This document shows, piece after piece, positions 33,132 through 43,059 of a DNA stretch of 44,652 bases. Location of the stretch: contig JAKCWW010002604.1 in assembly GCA_026260175.1 (NCBI GenBank), forward strand, positions 10,680-55,331, written 5' to 3'. The notes under the pieces are model-generated. The model ran no database searches, was not told the origin of the DNA, and was given only the letters and a program-made list of their open reading frames with translations. The position numbers and the translations under genes are program-made. Position 1 is the stretch's first letter. Each line of letters starts with the position of its first letter. The DNA comes from Reticulitermes lucifugus (lineage: Eukaryota; Arthropoda; Insecta; Blattodea; Rhinotermitidae).

Positions 33132-33149
33132 ACATACTCTATGGTCATT

Positions 33150-33280
33150 AACCTCGGCATGAGATTGAGGTGAATGGCCAAGTTATTCTTTCAAACTGCT
33201 TTACGCCCATGAAAATAAGCCCCTATGTTCCCTGGATAGTTACGAGGCTCGGTGGGCCCCAAAAGCCCGTCTGGATATGG
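33150..33280 (-). mobile_element. Second SINE family, diverged truncated copy
   Basis: AACCTCGGCATGAGATTGAG, GGCCAAGTTATT and CTGCTTTACGCCCATG align loosely with the body of 42738-43040. Weakest member of the set. Confidence 0.4.
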
Positions 33281-33984
33281 GTGACAAAAGAAATTATACA
33301 GAAACCAAGTTATGATGCTTGTTCTGATTGTGTAATGTAAAGTGATATTGATTATAATGTTAATTTCCGCTCATGCGTGTTCTGTGAATGAAGTGCATTT
33401 ACATGGAGGAACAGTCATGCATGTGTAGCCTCTTATTTCAGCTTCCCAACCGCACAACCACGGCCGGCGCTAGTTGACACGGCGCTCTGTGTGAATTACA
33501 GTCAGGGCGTTCCGTGTTTCGGACCTGGAGGCAAGTCACGCCTTACGTGGGAGAAACGTGTGATTTGGGAACACGTAATATTGAACGAATGTTTACTTTT
33601 CGCTTGATTCGTACTACAGAATGCATTACTGTACTGATAATCACAACTTTGAGTGCCACCTAGCCTCGACTTCGTGTGCAGGAATCTTGAACGCCATTCC
33701 TGTGCAAAACATACAGTATTTCGATGAAATTTTGTATAGTGGATCTGATACAGTACAAACAGTACGTAATATTTTTGCGTCTCTTCTTATGGACAGTCTG
33801 TGTTAATCAATTAATACTGACGGCACTTCATTGTAACACATTTCTTCTTTTTTGAAATGAGCCTCAAGGCGGATGTGTACTTATTACAACACTTAGCAAT
33901 GTTTCAATGTTACCTTGCAGGTAGATTTTTAATTATGTTGGGGGTTACCTAATGCGCAAATGATGGCAGCCTTTACCTTGTTAT
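33281..33984. other. No recognised feature
   Basis: Contains a GC-richer patch around 33450-33550 and a 61-codon plus frame at 33621-33806 without known domains. Confidence 0.4.
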
Positions 33985-34130
33985 GCGAAAGTGAACTGTA
34001 GACTCCCTGGCGCAACAGATGTGTTCTACGCAGCCTGGATTGAGGCAAGTGGTCAGCTTCACATTCCAGCCGCCTTGCCCCCGAGGAAAGTGTCCCCGGT
34101 ATCCTTTGGATAGAAGCCTGTGCCGGCGAT
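33985..34130 (-). mobile_element. Second SINE family, truncated copy
   Basis: TGAGGCAAGTGGTCAGCTTC, CCAGCCGCCTTGCCCCC and CCGGTATCCTTTGGATAGAA align with the middle of 42738-43040 in the same orientation. The tRNA-like head is missing. Confidence 0.65.
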
Positions 34131-34277
34131 CTAGACATAATGATGTCGAAAAATAAATTGCCTTGCATCTTTTACATTGTTCTTACTTTGTTTATTCCGT
34201 GCATTATGACAAAGTTAGAAACTTGTGTAACACCAACAAATGCACTATTCTATATTTGTTCGTCCAATCTTTTACAT

Positions 34278-34323
34278 AGCGTCTACATGTTTCGGCGCTA
34301 TATCACGCCATCTTGAGGGAGCT
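34278..34323 (-). ncRNA. Hammerhead-ribozyme-like motif H6 (degenerate)
   Basis: Left-arm copy, minus strand: AGCTCC, CTCAAGA (CUGANGA consensus with G5 changed to C), hairpin GGCG/CGCC, intact GAAAC, ATGTA, GACGCT. Helix I keeps four of six pairs. The altered first box makes it probably inactive. Confidence 0.5.
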
Positions 34324-34500
34324 GACACCAAAGTTTGTATAAAACTTACAGCAATAAAATAGGCCACAATAGGCGTACATACGTTGTGATGTCAATAGTG
34401 AAGAGTATTACTGTAATATTCTGCACTATTGATATCTCAAAGTATGTACGCCTATTATGAACTAGTTTATTGCTATAACTTTTATAGAAACTTTGGTGTC

Positions 34501-34546
34501 AGCTCCCTGATGATGGCATGATATAGCGCCGAAACATGTAGGCGCT
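34501..34546 (+). ncRNA. Hammerhead-ribozyme-like motif H7 (intact core)
   Basis: Right-arm copy: AGCTCC (34501-34506), CTGATGA (34507-34513), hairpin with GGC/GCC stem, GAAAC (34531-34535), ATGTA, GGCGCT (34541-34546). Helix I has five of six pairs. ACATGT is self-complementary and GUA would be the cleavage triplet. Both core boxes are intact; with H5 this is the best candidate. Confidence 0.65.
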
Positions 34547-34764
34547 ACGTAAAAGATTGGACGAACAAATATAGATAAGTGCATTTGTTGGCGTTAGATA
34601 AGTTAGATAACTTTGCCCTGCATGGCAGACCAGAACTCTTGTCTTTGCAAACGTTCCATTTCCTCTCGAATGTCTTGCACCAGGCGTAAATAGATACTCG
34701 GCTGGGTGATTCGATGTGAAATTGGTGTGCGAAATGCACGTTGCGCAGCTGTTACTGTCTCTTT

Positions 34765-34830
34765 CTTCTCCAGATTCGAAACATTCCAACATTACCACAC
34801 GACGCCGCGTAATACTCCAGAAGACCGCAG
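34765..34830 (+). repeat. GAAAC/CCAGAAGA repeat family, half copy
   Basis: CGAAACATTCCAACATTACC, CGACGCCGCGTAATACTCCA and GAAGACCGCAGAT align with the right arm of 32055-32239 and with 30070-30125. Confidence 0.55.
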
Positions 34831-34899
34831 ATTTCATTCCAACCTTTTGTGAGTGTGTGGCGGGAGGGGTAGCCAGTATAAAAAATAGTGCCATCTAGC

Positions 34900-35712
34900 A
34901 GCCGCGACGCGTACCAAGTCACCCGGCTCGTTTTAAATAAAACTTCGAAGAGCTTTTCTATTGACTGCGTAGGTGCTCATTTTTTTTCTATACCATTTTT
35001 AAAGTGTAGAGTTCCTTCGCGGCTATACTATGTTTTACGTGTACAGTATTGCCACAAAGGAACTTAGATTTTGCCTTAGCTGCTTTTCTTTACTGTATCA
35101 TGCATAATAATGCACAGTTTTCTCCTTTAAATTGCCATTTGTTACTGTCGTATCTGTATTATCTGTCTTTATGTTTTTATATGTTTTGTACACATGTACG
35201 TATGTTATTTTGTGATTAGTGCCGATTTTGTAATGGATCTTTAGGTTGTTAATCAGCACGTCAGTATTTGTAATTGGATAAAAGACGAAAGTTTGAATTA
35301 ATTTTGGGGACAGATTACAAGATCCATCTTTGGTGATGTTCCAGACTGAGGCTCTGTCTTCTCAACTGTCTTTTTTAGCAGAGATATGAAGTGTGGACTG
35401 TTAGTTTTCTTCCACCTTACACAAAGAATGGTATTTAATTGTTGGTGTCACCACAACTAAAAATGCGTTCAGGTGACTCCTGACAGTGAGAATGTACACG
35501 TACTGCGTAATGCATTACTGGGCGCCGATTCGCCTAGACAAATGTAAACAAACATCTACAGTTGTGGATGTACTTACCTTCTGTGTTTTGTTTTTGTGGT
35601 TAACTTTATCACGCTGTCATAAGTTTATATTAGTAGGATGATTGCTGGATTGGGGAAGATTTGGAAAGAATCGGTTGTGGTCTAATCGAGGTGACACCCT
35701 GACTACTGTATC
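34900..35712. other. No recognised feature
   Basis: AT-rich; nothing recognised. Confidence 0.4.
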
Positions 35713-35750
35713 TAACAAACAAACAAACAAACAAACTAACTAACTAACTA
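35713..35750. repeat. (AAAC)n/(TAAC)n microsatellite
   Basis: Five AAAC-type units pass into four TAAC units, immediately before the LINE tail. Confidence 0.85.
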
Positions 35751-35754
35751 CATG

Positions 35755-35930
35755 GAGCAGAGTCCTTATTGAGAAGCTACCAGATCATCAGCTAGTCAAG
35801 AAATTCCCCGCATTTTATGGAACCCGAAGGTTCATTACCGCATTTACAAGTGTCCGCCACCTATCCCTATTCCAAGCCAGATCAATCCAGTCCATGCCCC
35901 CCATTACACTTCTTGAAGATCAATTTACGC
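35755..35930 (-). pseudogene. LINE ORF2 C-terminal end and 3' UTR, relic
   Basis: The minus strand encodes [28 protein letters not shown] and a stop, then a 3' UTR with GGACTCTGCTCCATG. The same family end occurs at 28800-28985 and 6312-6412. The adjacent tetranucleotide repeat (35713-35750) may be the retrotransposon's 3' simple-repeat tail, since on the minus strand it follows the 3' UTR. Confidence 0.8.
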
Positions 35931-36234
35931 CTGGGTCTTCAATGTCATCTCCTTCCCTCATATAATTTCAATAAAACTACTAATTTTAATATTTTTAAAC
36001 TGTCCGTTATTTTACAACACTTGGACTGCTTTAATTTCGAACTAATTACACTGGGTAACAAAATAATTCTTATTTTTTGTCACATGAACTAAAGTGGGAA
36101 AACCCAATAGCATTTTTTTTGCTTAATTCAAATATGTTATTAGTTTTTTTTGTCAGGCAAGGTTTTTAAGTAACGCGTGGTTGAAGTTTGCAGAACACCT
36201 GTATTTATATTATATTGCAGAGTATATACGTTAC

Positions 36235-37640
36235 TTAAAATGTAACAGTGCATGACTTTCTGTTACATTTTGCCTGTGGAACGTCTCTTCTAAGTGTCCA
36301 GCAATAATTAGCCAGCATACTGGGACTCCACCTGCCCTGGTACCGCTTTTCCATGGTGGAAATGTCCTGGTAAAATCGCTCTCCTTGCTCATCGCTCACT
36401 GCCCCCAGATTTTGTGGGAAGAAGTCTAAGTGAGAGTCTAAGAAATGCACCTTTGGAGACATATCACACCCCATAGTTTTGTGGGATTGTACAAGATCAG
36501 CCACCATATCACGAAAGTTTTCTGCCTTATGTTTTCACAAAAAAAAATTGTTAGTGATATTTTTTAATGTTTTCCATGCTGCTTTTTTCACTTCACGTAG
36601 CTGGTCTTCAAATTTTACGTCCTGTATTAACTCTCTTATTTGAGGTCCAGCAAATACCCCTTCTTTGATTTTAGCATCACTTGTCCTGGGAACTTTTTTT
36701 TCAAAAACATAAATCCATCGTGTTTTGATCCATTGCCTTGACGAAATTTTTTTATGAGTCCAAGTTTGATGTGCAACGGAGGTAAATAAACTTTTCAAGT
36801 TCATTAATGGAGTACTTACTACATTTTCCTGTCCTGGAATAAGCGGTTCTCGTTTAGGCCACTGTATTTGAATGTAATGATGTTTTCTGTCCCTTCTATC
36901 CCACTCATACAGAAAGCAACAAAACTTCGTGTAGCCAAGAGTCAATAAACAAACGCCACTCAGTTGGGTCGTGTTGATGTCCAAGAGCCCCTATAATAGA
37001 GCAAGCATCATTACAAAATACCAGATCTTTTTCTTGAAAGAAAAATTCTTTGAATCAATTTGGCGATTGTGAAAGAAACATATTTCAGTATCTTAGTGGA
37101 GAAGATTCCACCCTTGTAGTCTGGAACCTAAGAGTTCAGCTTGTTTTTTTTAGACAAATTAAAATCGCAGACAAGGTCGCTAAGATCTCCTTGTGTTAAT
37201 AAATGCGATTCAGATGAGGAACAACTTGCTTCAAACGTCGGATCGCAATCAACATTGTCCCCTTCTTGCTGTCCGTGAACTTCGTTAGAATCAGAGCTGT
37301 CATCGCTAAACGTCAGATTTTCAGGAGGCTTTGGTACATGCAACTCTTCACTGTGTGGGACAGGCCTAATTGCAGATGGAAAATCTGGATATTTCACTGT
37401 CTGTTTGGAATTGGATGTGATTCCTCTTATGTTTGTTAAACAAAAGTAACAATCGGATGAGTGGTCTCTTGGTTCCCTCCAAACCATGGGAACGGCGAAC
37501 GGCATTTGGCGCGAAGCATGTGTCCATCCTGTGAGAAGCCTCACACACGTTATACAACAAGTATGAGGGGCCCAACTTTTATCTTAGTCACCTTCTTTAC
37601 ACCCAAAATAAAGCTCATAACATTTCTTAATAAGCGGGGT
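36235..37640 (-). pseudogene. Multicopy arthropod orphan protein family, pseudogene (function unknown)
   Basis: I recognise this as a protein family that recurs in many copies in arthropod genomes but cannot assign it a function. From the N-terminus: CYELYFGC, APHTCCITCVRLLTGW, MPFAVPMVWREPRDHSSDCY and CYFCLTNIRGITS, all cysteine-rich and possibly zinc-binding. An acidic-serine linker (FSDDSSDSNE, EASCSSSESH) follows, then LGYTKFCCFLYEWDRRD, SDAKIKEGVFAGPQIRELIQ, MGCDMSPKVHFLDSHLDFFP, GERFYQDISTMEKRYQGRW and LANYCWTLRRDVPQAK, ending at TAA 36235-36237. Defects: stop at 37584-37586, an internal deletion joining RLFIDS (another frame) to LGYTKFCC near 36950, and a frameshift at an A9 run (36539-36547). 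Its multicopy nature suggests a transposable-element ORF, but no terminal repeats were seen. Confidence 0.75.
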
Positions 37641-39788
37641 AAAATTGTAGAGTTTGGCTCTCTGTGATTTGGCTCGCATGTTATGATTAAGTTTTCATTC
37701 CCACACTATGTTTAAAATATAGTAAAGTGCCTCAGCCATATTTAAAACATACTGGTAGCGTGAAAAAAATTAATTCGCTGAAATTACATTTTAAAATGAT
37801 AATGTGGTTAGTATTTCGTAATAAGTTAGTTTATTCATGGCTACTGAAAATATATTGGCATTTTACAGAACATGACTCGAATACCCCTCAGTAACGATTA
37901 TCTTAAGCATGTTCTAGATATCCCCGACAACAACTGTTGTGAGCAGAGCTGATGAAAGTTTAAGATTTTAAAAATAATTAAAGGCTAACATTTTACTGAA
38001 GAATATCAAATGGTAGTTATGACTCTTGGAGTCCCACTTCCGTCTTTGTTGTTTGTGACGTAAAGTGGGTGCTTTTAATTTGTAACAATATTATGTATGC
38101 AAAAATGATCTATTCATTAGGATGACAGTACCGTGGTCCACGGATTTGGACAGTCTGCTTGGGTCCCACATTGAATTATATACAAAACAAATGACGGTAC
38201 CTTACTCCCGTCAAACCCTTCTTTCTTGGCTGGGAAGTCTGACTACAACTGCTACATTGGATTACGAAATTGCGTCTGAAGCTTCAACAGGTCTCTTGCA
38301 GAACCACATTTTCTTCCTGTTTTTTAGTTATCTTCGTAATAAACTACTTCAGAACATGGCCACCGAGAGCGTGTTCGGGCCCCGGTGAAACAATTTTTTG
38401 CCCCCCCCCCCAGCATGGGCGGACCGGCTAAAAATCATTACACTAAATAGAATGACTGACTCTCAGTTGCAGAGTTCCTTGGACTTGGTCTGAAATGGTT
38501 AATTTGTAGAATCGATAAATAATGATACTACCGAGAAAGACAAAAACATTAGGAACATAGTCGGGCTCCGGGCCCCGGTACTTTGTACCGGCTTCCCCAC
38601 CCCCTCTCGTCGACACTTCTTCAGAAGACATATTGTTTACTATACATAGCACAAATAACTGATTAGGAAAAGATAAGTGTAGTTTTTTTCGCCATGTAAC
38701 CTACGGAAATCATTCACATCGTGTCTTTTTCCACGCACGCCACAGAACACCGGACGGAAACAAGAAAATCTAGGGGAGAGGGAAGGGATGGGTGACAGCA
38801 TTTTGATGAACATGTTAGGAACGACAGACGTGCCGAGCTGCTCCGCAGTGCTCGTGAGCACTTCATTATCACCACTTATCATCAGGAGTATCAGTCATCA
38901 TAGTATCTGTATAGTTTAAACACTCCATTTCTGTAGCCGGTAAGGAAAGCAACCTTGTATGCTACTGCGTCTGTTATGTTTGTGCTCATCTTAAGAACCT
39001 GTGATTGCACTTAGAAGGCTCAGAAAACTCAGCCGGAAGGTAACATCAAATTGGCAGTGAATTAGTTTCAATTAAGATTCTGCAAATTTATACTGTAATA
39101 GTTTATGTAGCAATAAGCAAATTTTGTCTAATATGAATAATAACAATATGGTGGTGGTGGTGGTGAGACAGAATTAAGATTTTTGTCAGTTACGGTTTAA
39201 GAAGCGTAGCTGATTACGTGTTTTTAAATCTAAGGGTGGCGTGGATGCTAGCGCTCTGGTCTTTGTGAGTCCAGAATCCAGCTATAATAACGGAGAATTT
39301 CGTGGTTTTTTTCAGTTCCTTCAAATGACCTATTGCGGTAGTACCTTAAAAGAAATCACGATAATTCCCTTCTACGATATTCCTCGCTCGCCATTCATCG
39401 TTCTGTTATTTTACAATATGAAATCATGCAATTAACAAGACGTCATTAAACACGTAGAGGAACAGAATTGGTATTTCGTTTGTTGCGAAATTATAAATGA
39501 AAGTGTAAGTGTACCTGTGAAACGTCTGTGAGTTTTATCTTGAATAGGTATGTTATCTTGAACGTAGGCATTACAGTGCGTATGTGCTCATGTAACCTTG
39601 ATGCATGTTTACCCAGTACGTTGGTTGACTACTTTAGCATACGTTGTCACCATGGAAAGAACTGATGTGAAATAAATTATGGCGAAACACGGATCCAGTA
39701 TAATTTTAGTCGGAAAACCTGAAGAGAACGGCCTATTTTAGGGACCTAGGTGCAGGTGGTATTATACGACTGAAATATGTAACAAACG
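37641..39788. other. No recognised gene; GC-tract repeat near 38.4-38.6 kb
   Basis: Mostly AT-rich. At 38368-38600 CGGGCCCCGGT occurs twice, with a C11 run at 38401-38411 and a perfect palindrome CCGGTAC-TTT-GTACCGG at 38575-38591, probably a MITE whose ends I could not pair. A (GGT)n tract lies near 39151. The 88-codon plus frame at 38122-38388 has no known domain. Confidence 0.4.
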
Positions 39789-40067
39789 AACAAAGTGTGA
39801 CCATGTGGACTGTATTCATTCAGTTTGGTTTGGGGAGCAGTGGCGGGCGAGTTCTTCTAAACAAGGCGTGACTGTTGACTGTACTTATTTACCTTGGTTT
39901 GGCGACTAGTGGCGGGAGAGTTCTTGTGAGCGCGGTGTGACGATGTGGACTGTATTCCCTTAGTTAAGGCTGGGGACCAGTGGCAGGCAAGTTCTAAACA
40001 AGGCGTGACGGTGTGGACTGTATTTATTTAGCTCTGTTTGGGGACCGCTGGCGGGCGAGTTCTTGTG
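39789..40067 (+). repeat. Minisatellite: four ~70-bp tandem units
   Basis: Units start at 39789, 39860, 39929 and 39997, with lengths 71, 69, 68 and 71. Each holds GTGTGAC/GCGTGAC, GTGGACTGTATT, TTTGGGGACCAGTGGCGGGC and GAGTTCTTGTG in order, with point differences between units. Confidence 0.88.
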
Positions 40068-40129
40068 AACATGGTAGTAATGTTTCGGGTCCTATAAAAG
40101 ATAGGGAATTTCTTGAATTCACGAGAAAC

Positions 40130-40517
40130 CAGGGACGCACCCAAGGGGGGGGGGAGGCTGCAGCCCCCCAAACCCCCAAAACCGGAATAAAAAAACACGG
40201 ATTTTGTAGATATGATATCAAAAGTTTTACGTGATTTTCCTTTCAGCCGAAATTAGCCACTGAAATCGGCTGATGACTGGTACATTAGAATTTTGAAAAA
40301 TAAATTAACAAAATCAAAATAGACAGTAGGACACTGTGATTGAGTCGTGGAACATGTAGTTATATTCGCATGTAAATAAATGCAGTTGCAGACAGTGTTA
40401 TGTTATACTTATAACATGATTTTTATAACATAATTTTTAAAATGAAACATAACTTTTATATAGCCTCAGGGTCAACCCCCCCCTCTCCCCCATGAAAAAA
40501 TGCTGGGTGCGCACCTG
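40130..40517. mobile_element. hAT-type MITE with perfect 8-bp target duplication
   Basis: A 388-bp element ending in CAGGGACGCACCCA and, on the other strand, CAGGTGCGCACCCA (12 of 14 identical). It is flanked by exact CGAGAAAC copies at 40122-40129 and 40518-40525. Eight-base duplications and CAG-starting ends are typical of hAT transposons. A G10 run near the left end and C-runs near the right are inside. No transposase is encoded, so it would depend on an autonomous hAT. Confidence 0.88.
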
Positions 40518-40525
40518 CGAGAAAC

Positions 40526-42451
40526 TCTCAGTTGCTTAAGAATGACTGTGCTCCATGAGTTCACCATAACTAGCCATATAAAAATATGTTCAGATTTGCA
40601 AATAATTGAAAAAATTCAGTGTTGCACAGACTTTATTAACGTTACATAAATTTACGTGGGGTCGTTCAGAGTTTTCCACGGTTACTGTATGTTTGAGGTT
40701 AGGCGTTTTTTGAGTTGGATTTAGAGTTGGCGTATAAAATGGAATCTGTCGTTTCCGGCATAGGTGTCCAAGACACAGTCGGCGTTAGATAATACTTATT
40801 GGTGTAGGTGCCATAAGATTTGGGAAAAAAGAGGTCAGATTTTAGATGGCTTCTGCATTTTCTTTTCCGTCGGTGGCGTCATCAAGGTGAGGTAGACGAT
40901 ATTGGTTAGTTTGCGCATCCGCGTACGTATCTCCTTGCAGGCAGTCCGATAAGATTTTATTATTTTGAGAGAGACGGGGTTAAGATAGGTTATATTAAGA
41001 TGTTAAGTTGGGCATGGTAATGTTTTTTCAGGTTCGATGATGTTAGATTCAGTTAGGACATGATAGGCTAGGGTCGACTGAGTGTTCCTCAGTGTTTTAC
41101 AGGCGCATATTTTCAGCATTAGCGACAGAATTCTTGAAACAACAGTGACTGGAAATTTGTATGCTAGACAGCTTGTTACAATAGTAATGGTTGTGTTAAA
41201 GGTTGATTTTTCTGCTAAGTTGGACATCAAACTTTAAGAAACATGATTGTATCTAGAGAGAAGTTCTCAAATGCTATGTGGAGTGATTAACATATAAGAT
41301 ATGTGATTTACCTTTGACCTTAGTCACAATCTGTATCTCCTAACTGGAAAGTAGGCATGAAGTGAAGCAAGAATGTTTATTACGGAAAGTTTTCTGATTG
41401 CTTTACATAAAGGTGTATATGTTAGTTAAGTCCCTTTTAACCACTGCGTGCAAACGTGACGGCGGCAGGGGTGGGGGGAGCCACGCATGTCCCCCTGAAA
41501 TTTTTTAAAGAAGAAAAACCCCGAAAAAATAAGGAAGTATGTATTATCAGTATTATATATTATTATTATTAATATTAATATTATTAAATCTATGTTTTTC
41601 TTTAGAGACCCGTATCTCAAGGGCGGACCATAGAAATAATCTAAACCGTTTGGAGCATGGGTCTCTAACACGCAGCCCCCCAGTTAATTTCCGAGCATTG
41701 TTTATTTAAAATGTTTTATGTCACGGGCTTTAAGGCTCAAACGGATGGCAACGTCCAATATACGTCAAGATAGAACAATGTAATGAAGTTTTAAATACAA
41801 TAATTATAATACATTTTGATTTTTATTAAAATTGTACAATATTTTAATGGTGTGTTTCATTTTAAGAAGGGGCTTTTTCTCTTTATTGCGTAAATTGACG
41901 CGCAGAGCGCCTTAAATTCCAAACTTATGCTTTTGGCCTGTGTATGGCTTGTGTTTCAGACCCCTGATTTGTAGACTGGATTTAACCTGAATTACTTGTT
42001 TCGTTCTCCCTTACGAAAACCAATCAGTTAATTTTGTACAGGGAAATGATATCATTTTGTTGCGGGAATCATATGCAAGACTTAAGTACACGTACATTCT
42101 GTGGGCAGAGTGTACGTGTTTTTGAACGTTAAACCTGATGGTACGTATAGTAGCCACTGAACTGTAAAGGGTTAGGGACTTAAATGTAAGATTGTAAGCT
42201 CATTTTCTACCTATCCCACTCCCCATGGAAAGAAATGCTGGTAGCGCCCGTAGCTCTGTGGTGCATTCTTAGTTTGCTGCTGAAATCTGGCGTCTAGATA
42301 AAGAGGGTACTGTGAACAGGGTTGGGATAACTGATGGGACCATAAGAAAGTAGCATGTTAGGAAATTTTATATAGGGTCTCGAACTGGGAAGGATTCGTT
42401 GGACCTAGGAGAAGAAAACTGCATAATGAGGAACCTCATAATTTATTATGT
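40526..42451. other. No recognised feature
   Basis: AT-rich sequence with a TTA/ATT-rich tract near 41552-41586 and a GC-tract segment at about 41463-41690 (GGGTGGGGGGAGCC, later GCAGCCCCCC) that may be another MITE. Confidence 0.4.
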
Positions 42452-42460
42452 TTACCTAAT

Positions 42461-42723
42461 TTTGTTTTTTCAATGGCTCGATAGCCCCTTGGGGGCCTAG
42501 GCTGCCTCATTGTTCGTGGCTTCACGATCACATTTTGAGACACACCACAGTCGGTAGGACTCCTCTGGACGAGGGACCAGCCCGTCGCAGAAACCTCTAC
42601 CTGACAACACACAACACTAACAAGAGACATACATGCATGCCCTCGGCGGGATTCGAACCCACATCCCAGTAAGCGAGCGGCCGCAGACCTACGCCTTAGA
42701 CCGCGCGACCACTGGGATCGGCC
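42461..42723 (-). mobile_element. tRNA-derived SINE, copy B, with 9-bp target duplication
   Basis: The minus-strand head is tRNA-like: GGCCGATCCCAGTGG, A box TGGTCGCGCGGT (42700-42711), and B box GGTTCGAATCC (42648-42658), about 75 nt in all. A unique body ends in GGGGGCCTAGG...GGGGCTATCGAGCCATTG, followed by an A-rich tail. The element is flanked by exact TTACCTAAT at 42452-42460 and 42724-42732. It is non-coding and would be transcribed by RNA polymerase III and mobilised by a LINE. Confidence 0.9.
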
Positions 42724-42737
42724 TTACCTAATATTAG

Positions 42738-43040
42738 TAAAGTAAATTGAAAGTAAATTTGTCCCAGTCCATGCCATGAAGGCATACAGGAGGAGCAGAG
42801 ATATAGCTCCACTCATTATTAAACTCAGCACTCGACGGAGGCGAGTGGTCAACTTCATGCCCTGGCCATTTTACTCCCAGGGACAGAACCCCTGGTATCC
42901 ATTGAATAGGAGGCTGGTCAGCCATATACTCGATATGTACGTTCTAGGGAACAGAAAATTCTCTTGCCCCTGCCGAGAATCTAGCCAAGGTTTATCCATC
43001 CCGTAGCCTAGTCACTATACCTACTGAGCTATCCCCGCTA
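42738..43040 (-). mobile_element. Second tRNA-derived SINE family, longest copy
   Basis: The minus-strand head reads TAGCGGGGATAGCTCAGTAG, an excellent RNA polymerase III A box (TAGCTCAGTAGG), followed by a degenerate B box (TAGATTCTCG). The body carries TACCAGGGGTTCTGTCCCTG and GAAGTTGACCACTCGCCTCC. TAATATTA flanks both ends (42729-42736, 43045-43052), but it is AT-rich and overlaps the previous duplication, so target duplication is only possible. Confidence 0.7.
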
Positions 43041-43059
43041 CTATTAATATTATTAGGGT

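Larger units (their letters stand above)
34210..34615. repeat. Fold-back element with a hammerhead-like motif in each arm
   Basis: Two ~192-bp arms (34210-34400 and 34423-34615) are highly similar inverted copies around a 22-bp centre. Shared blocks from outside inward are CAAAGTTA, CAACAAATGCACT, TATATTTGTTCGTCCAATCT, the hammerhead-like core, AGCTGACACCAAAGTTT, TAATAGGCGTACATAC-like and TCAATAGTG. No coding content. Confidence 0.85.

Noticed and set aside
33621-33806. 61-codon plus-strand frame with mixed composition
   Set aside because: No domain, no upstream exon evidence, and length within chance expectation.
40268-40290. CTGATGA inside the hAT MITE as a hammerhead
   Set aside because: No GAAAC partner and no flanking complementarity.
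41463-41690. GC-tract segment as another hAT MITE
   Set aside because: The G- and C-rich ends resemble each other only loosely and no target duplication was found.
42648-42722. Separate tRNA gene
   Set aside because: It has A and B boxes but poor cloverleaf pairing, and it is the head of a repeated SINE with target duplications.
43012-43040. tRNA-like sequence GCGGGGATAGCTCAGTAGG
   Set aside because: Good A box but degenerate B box and no acceptor closure; it is the head of the second SINE family.
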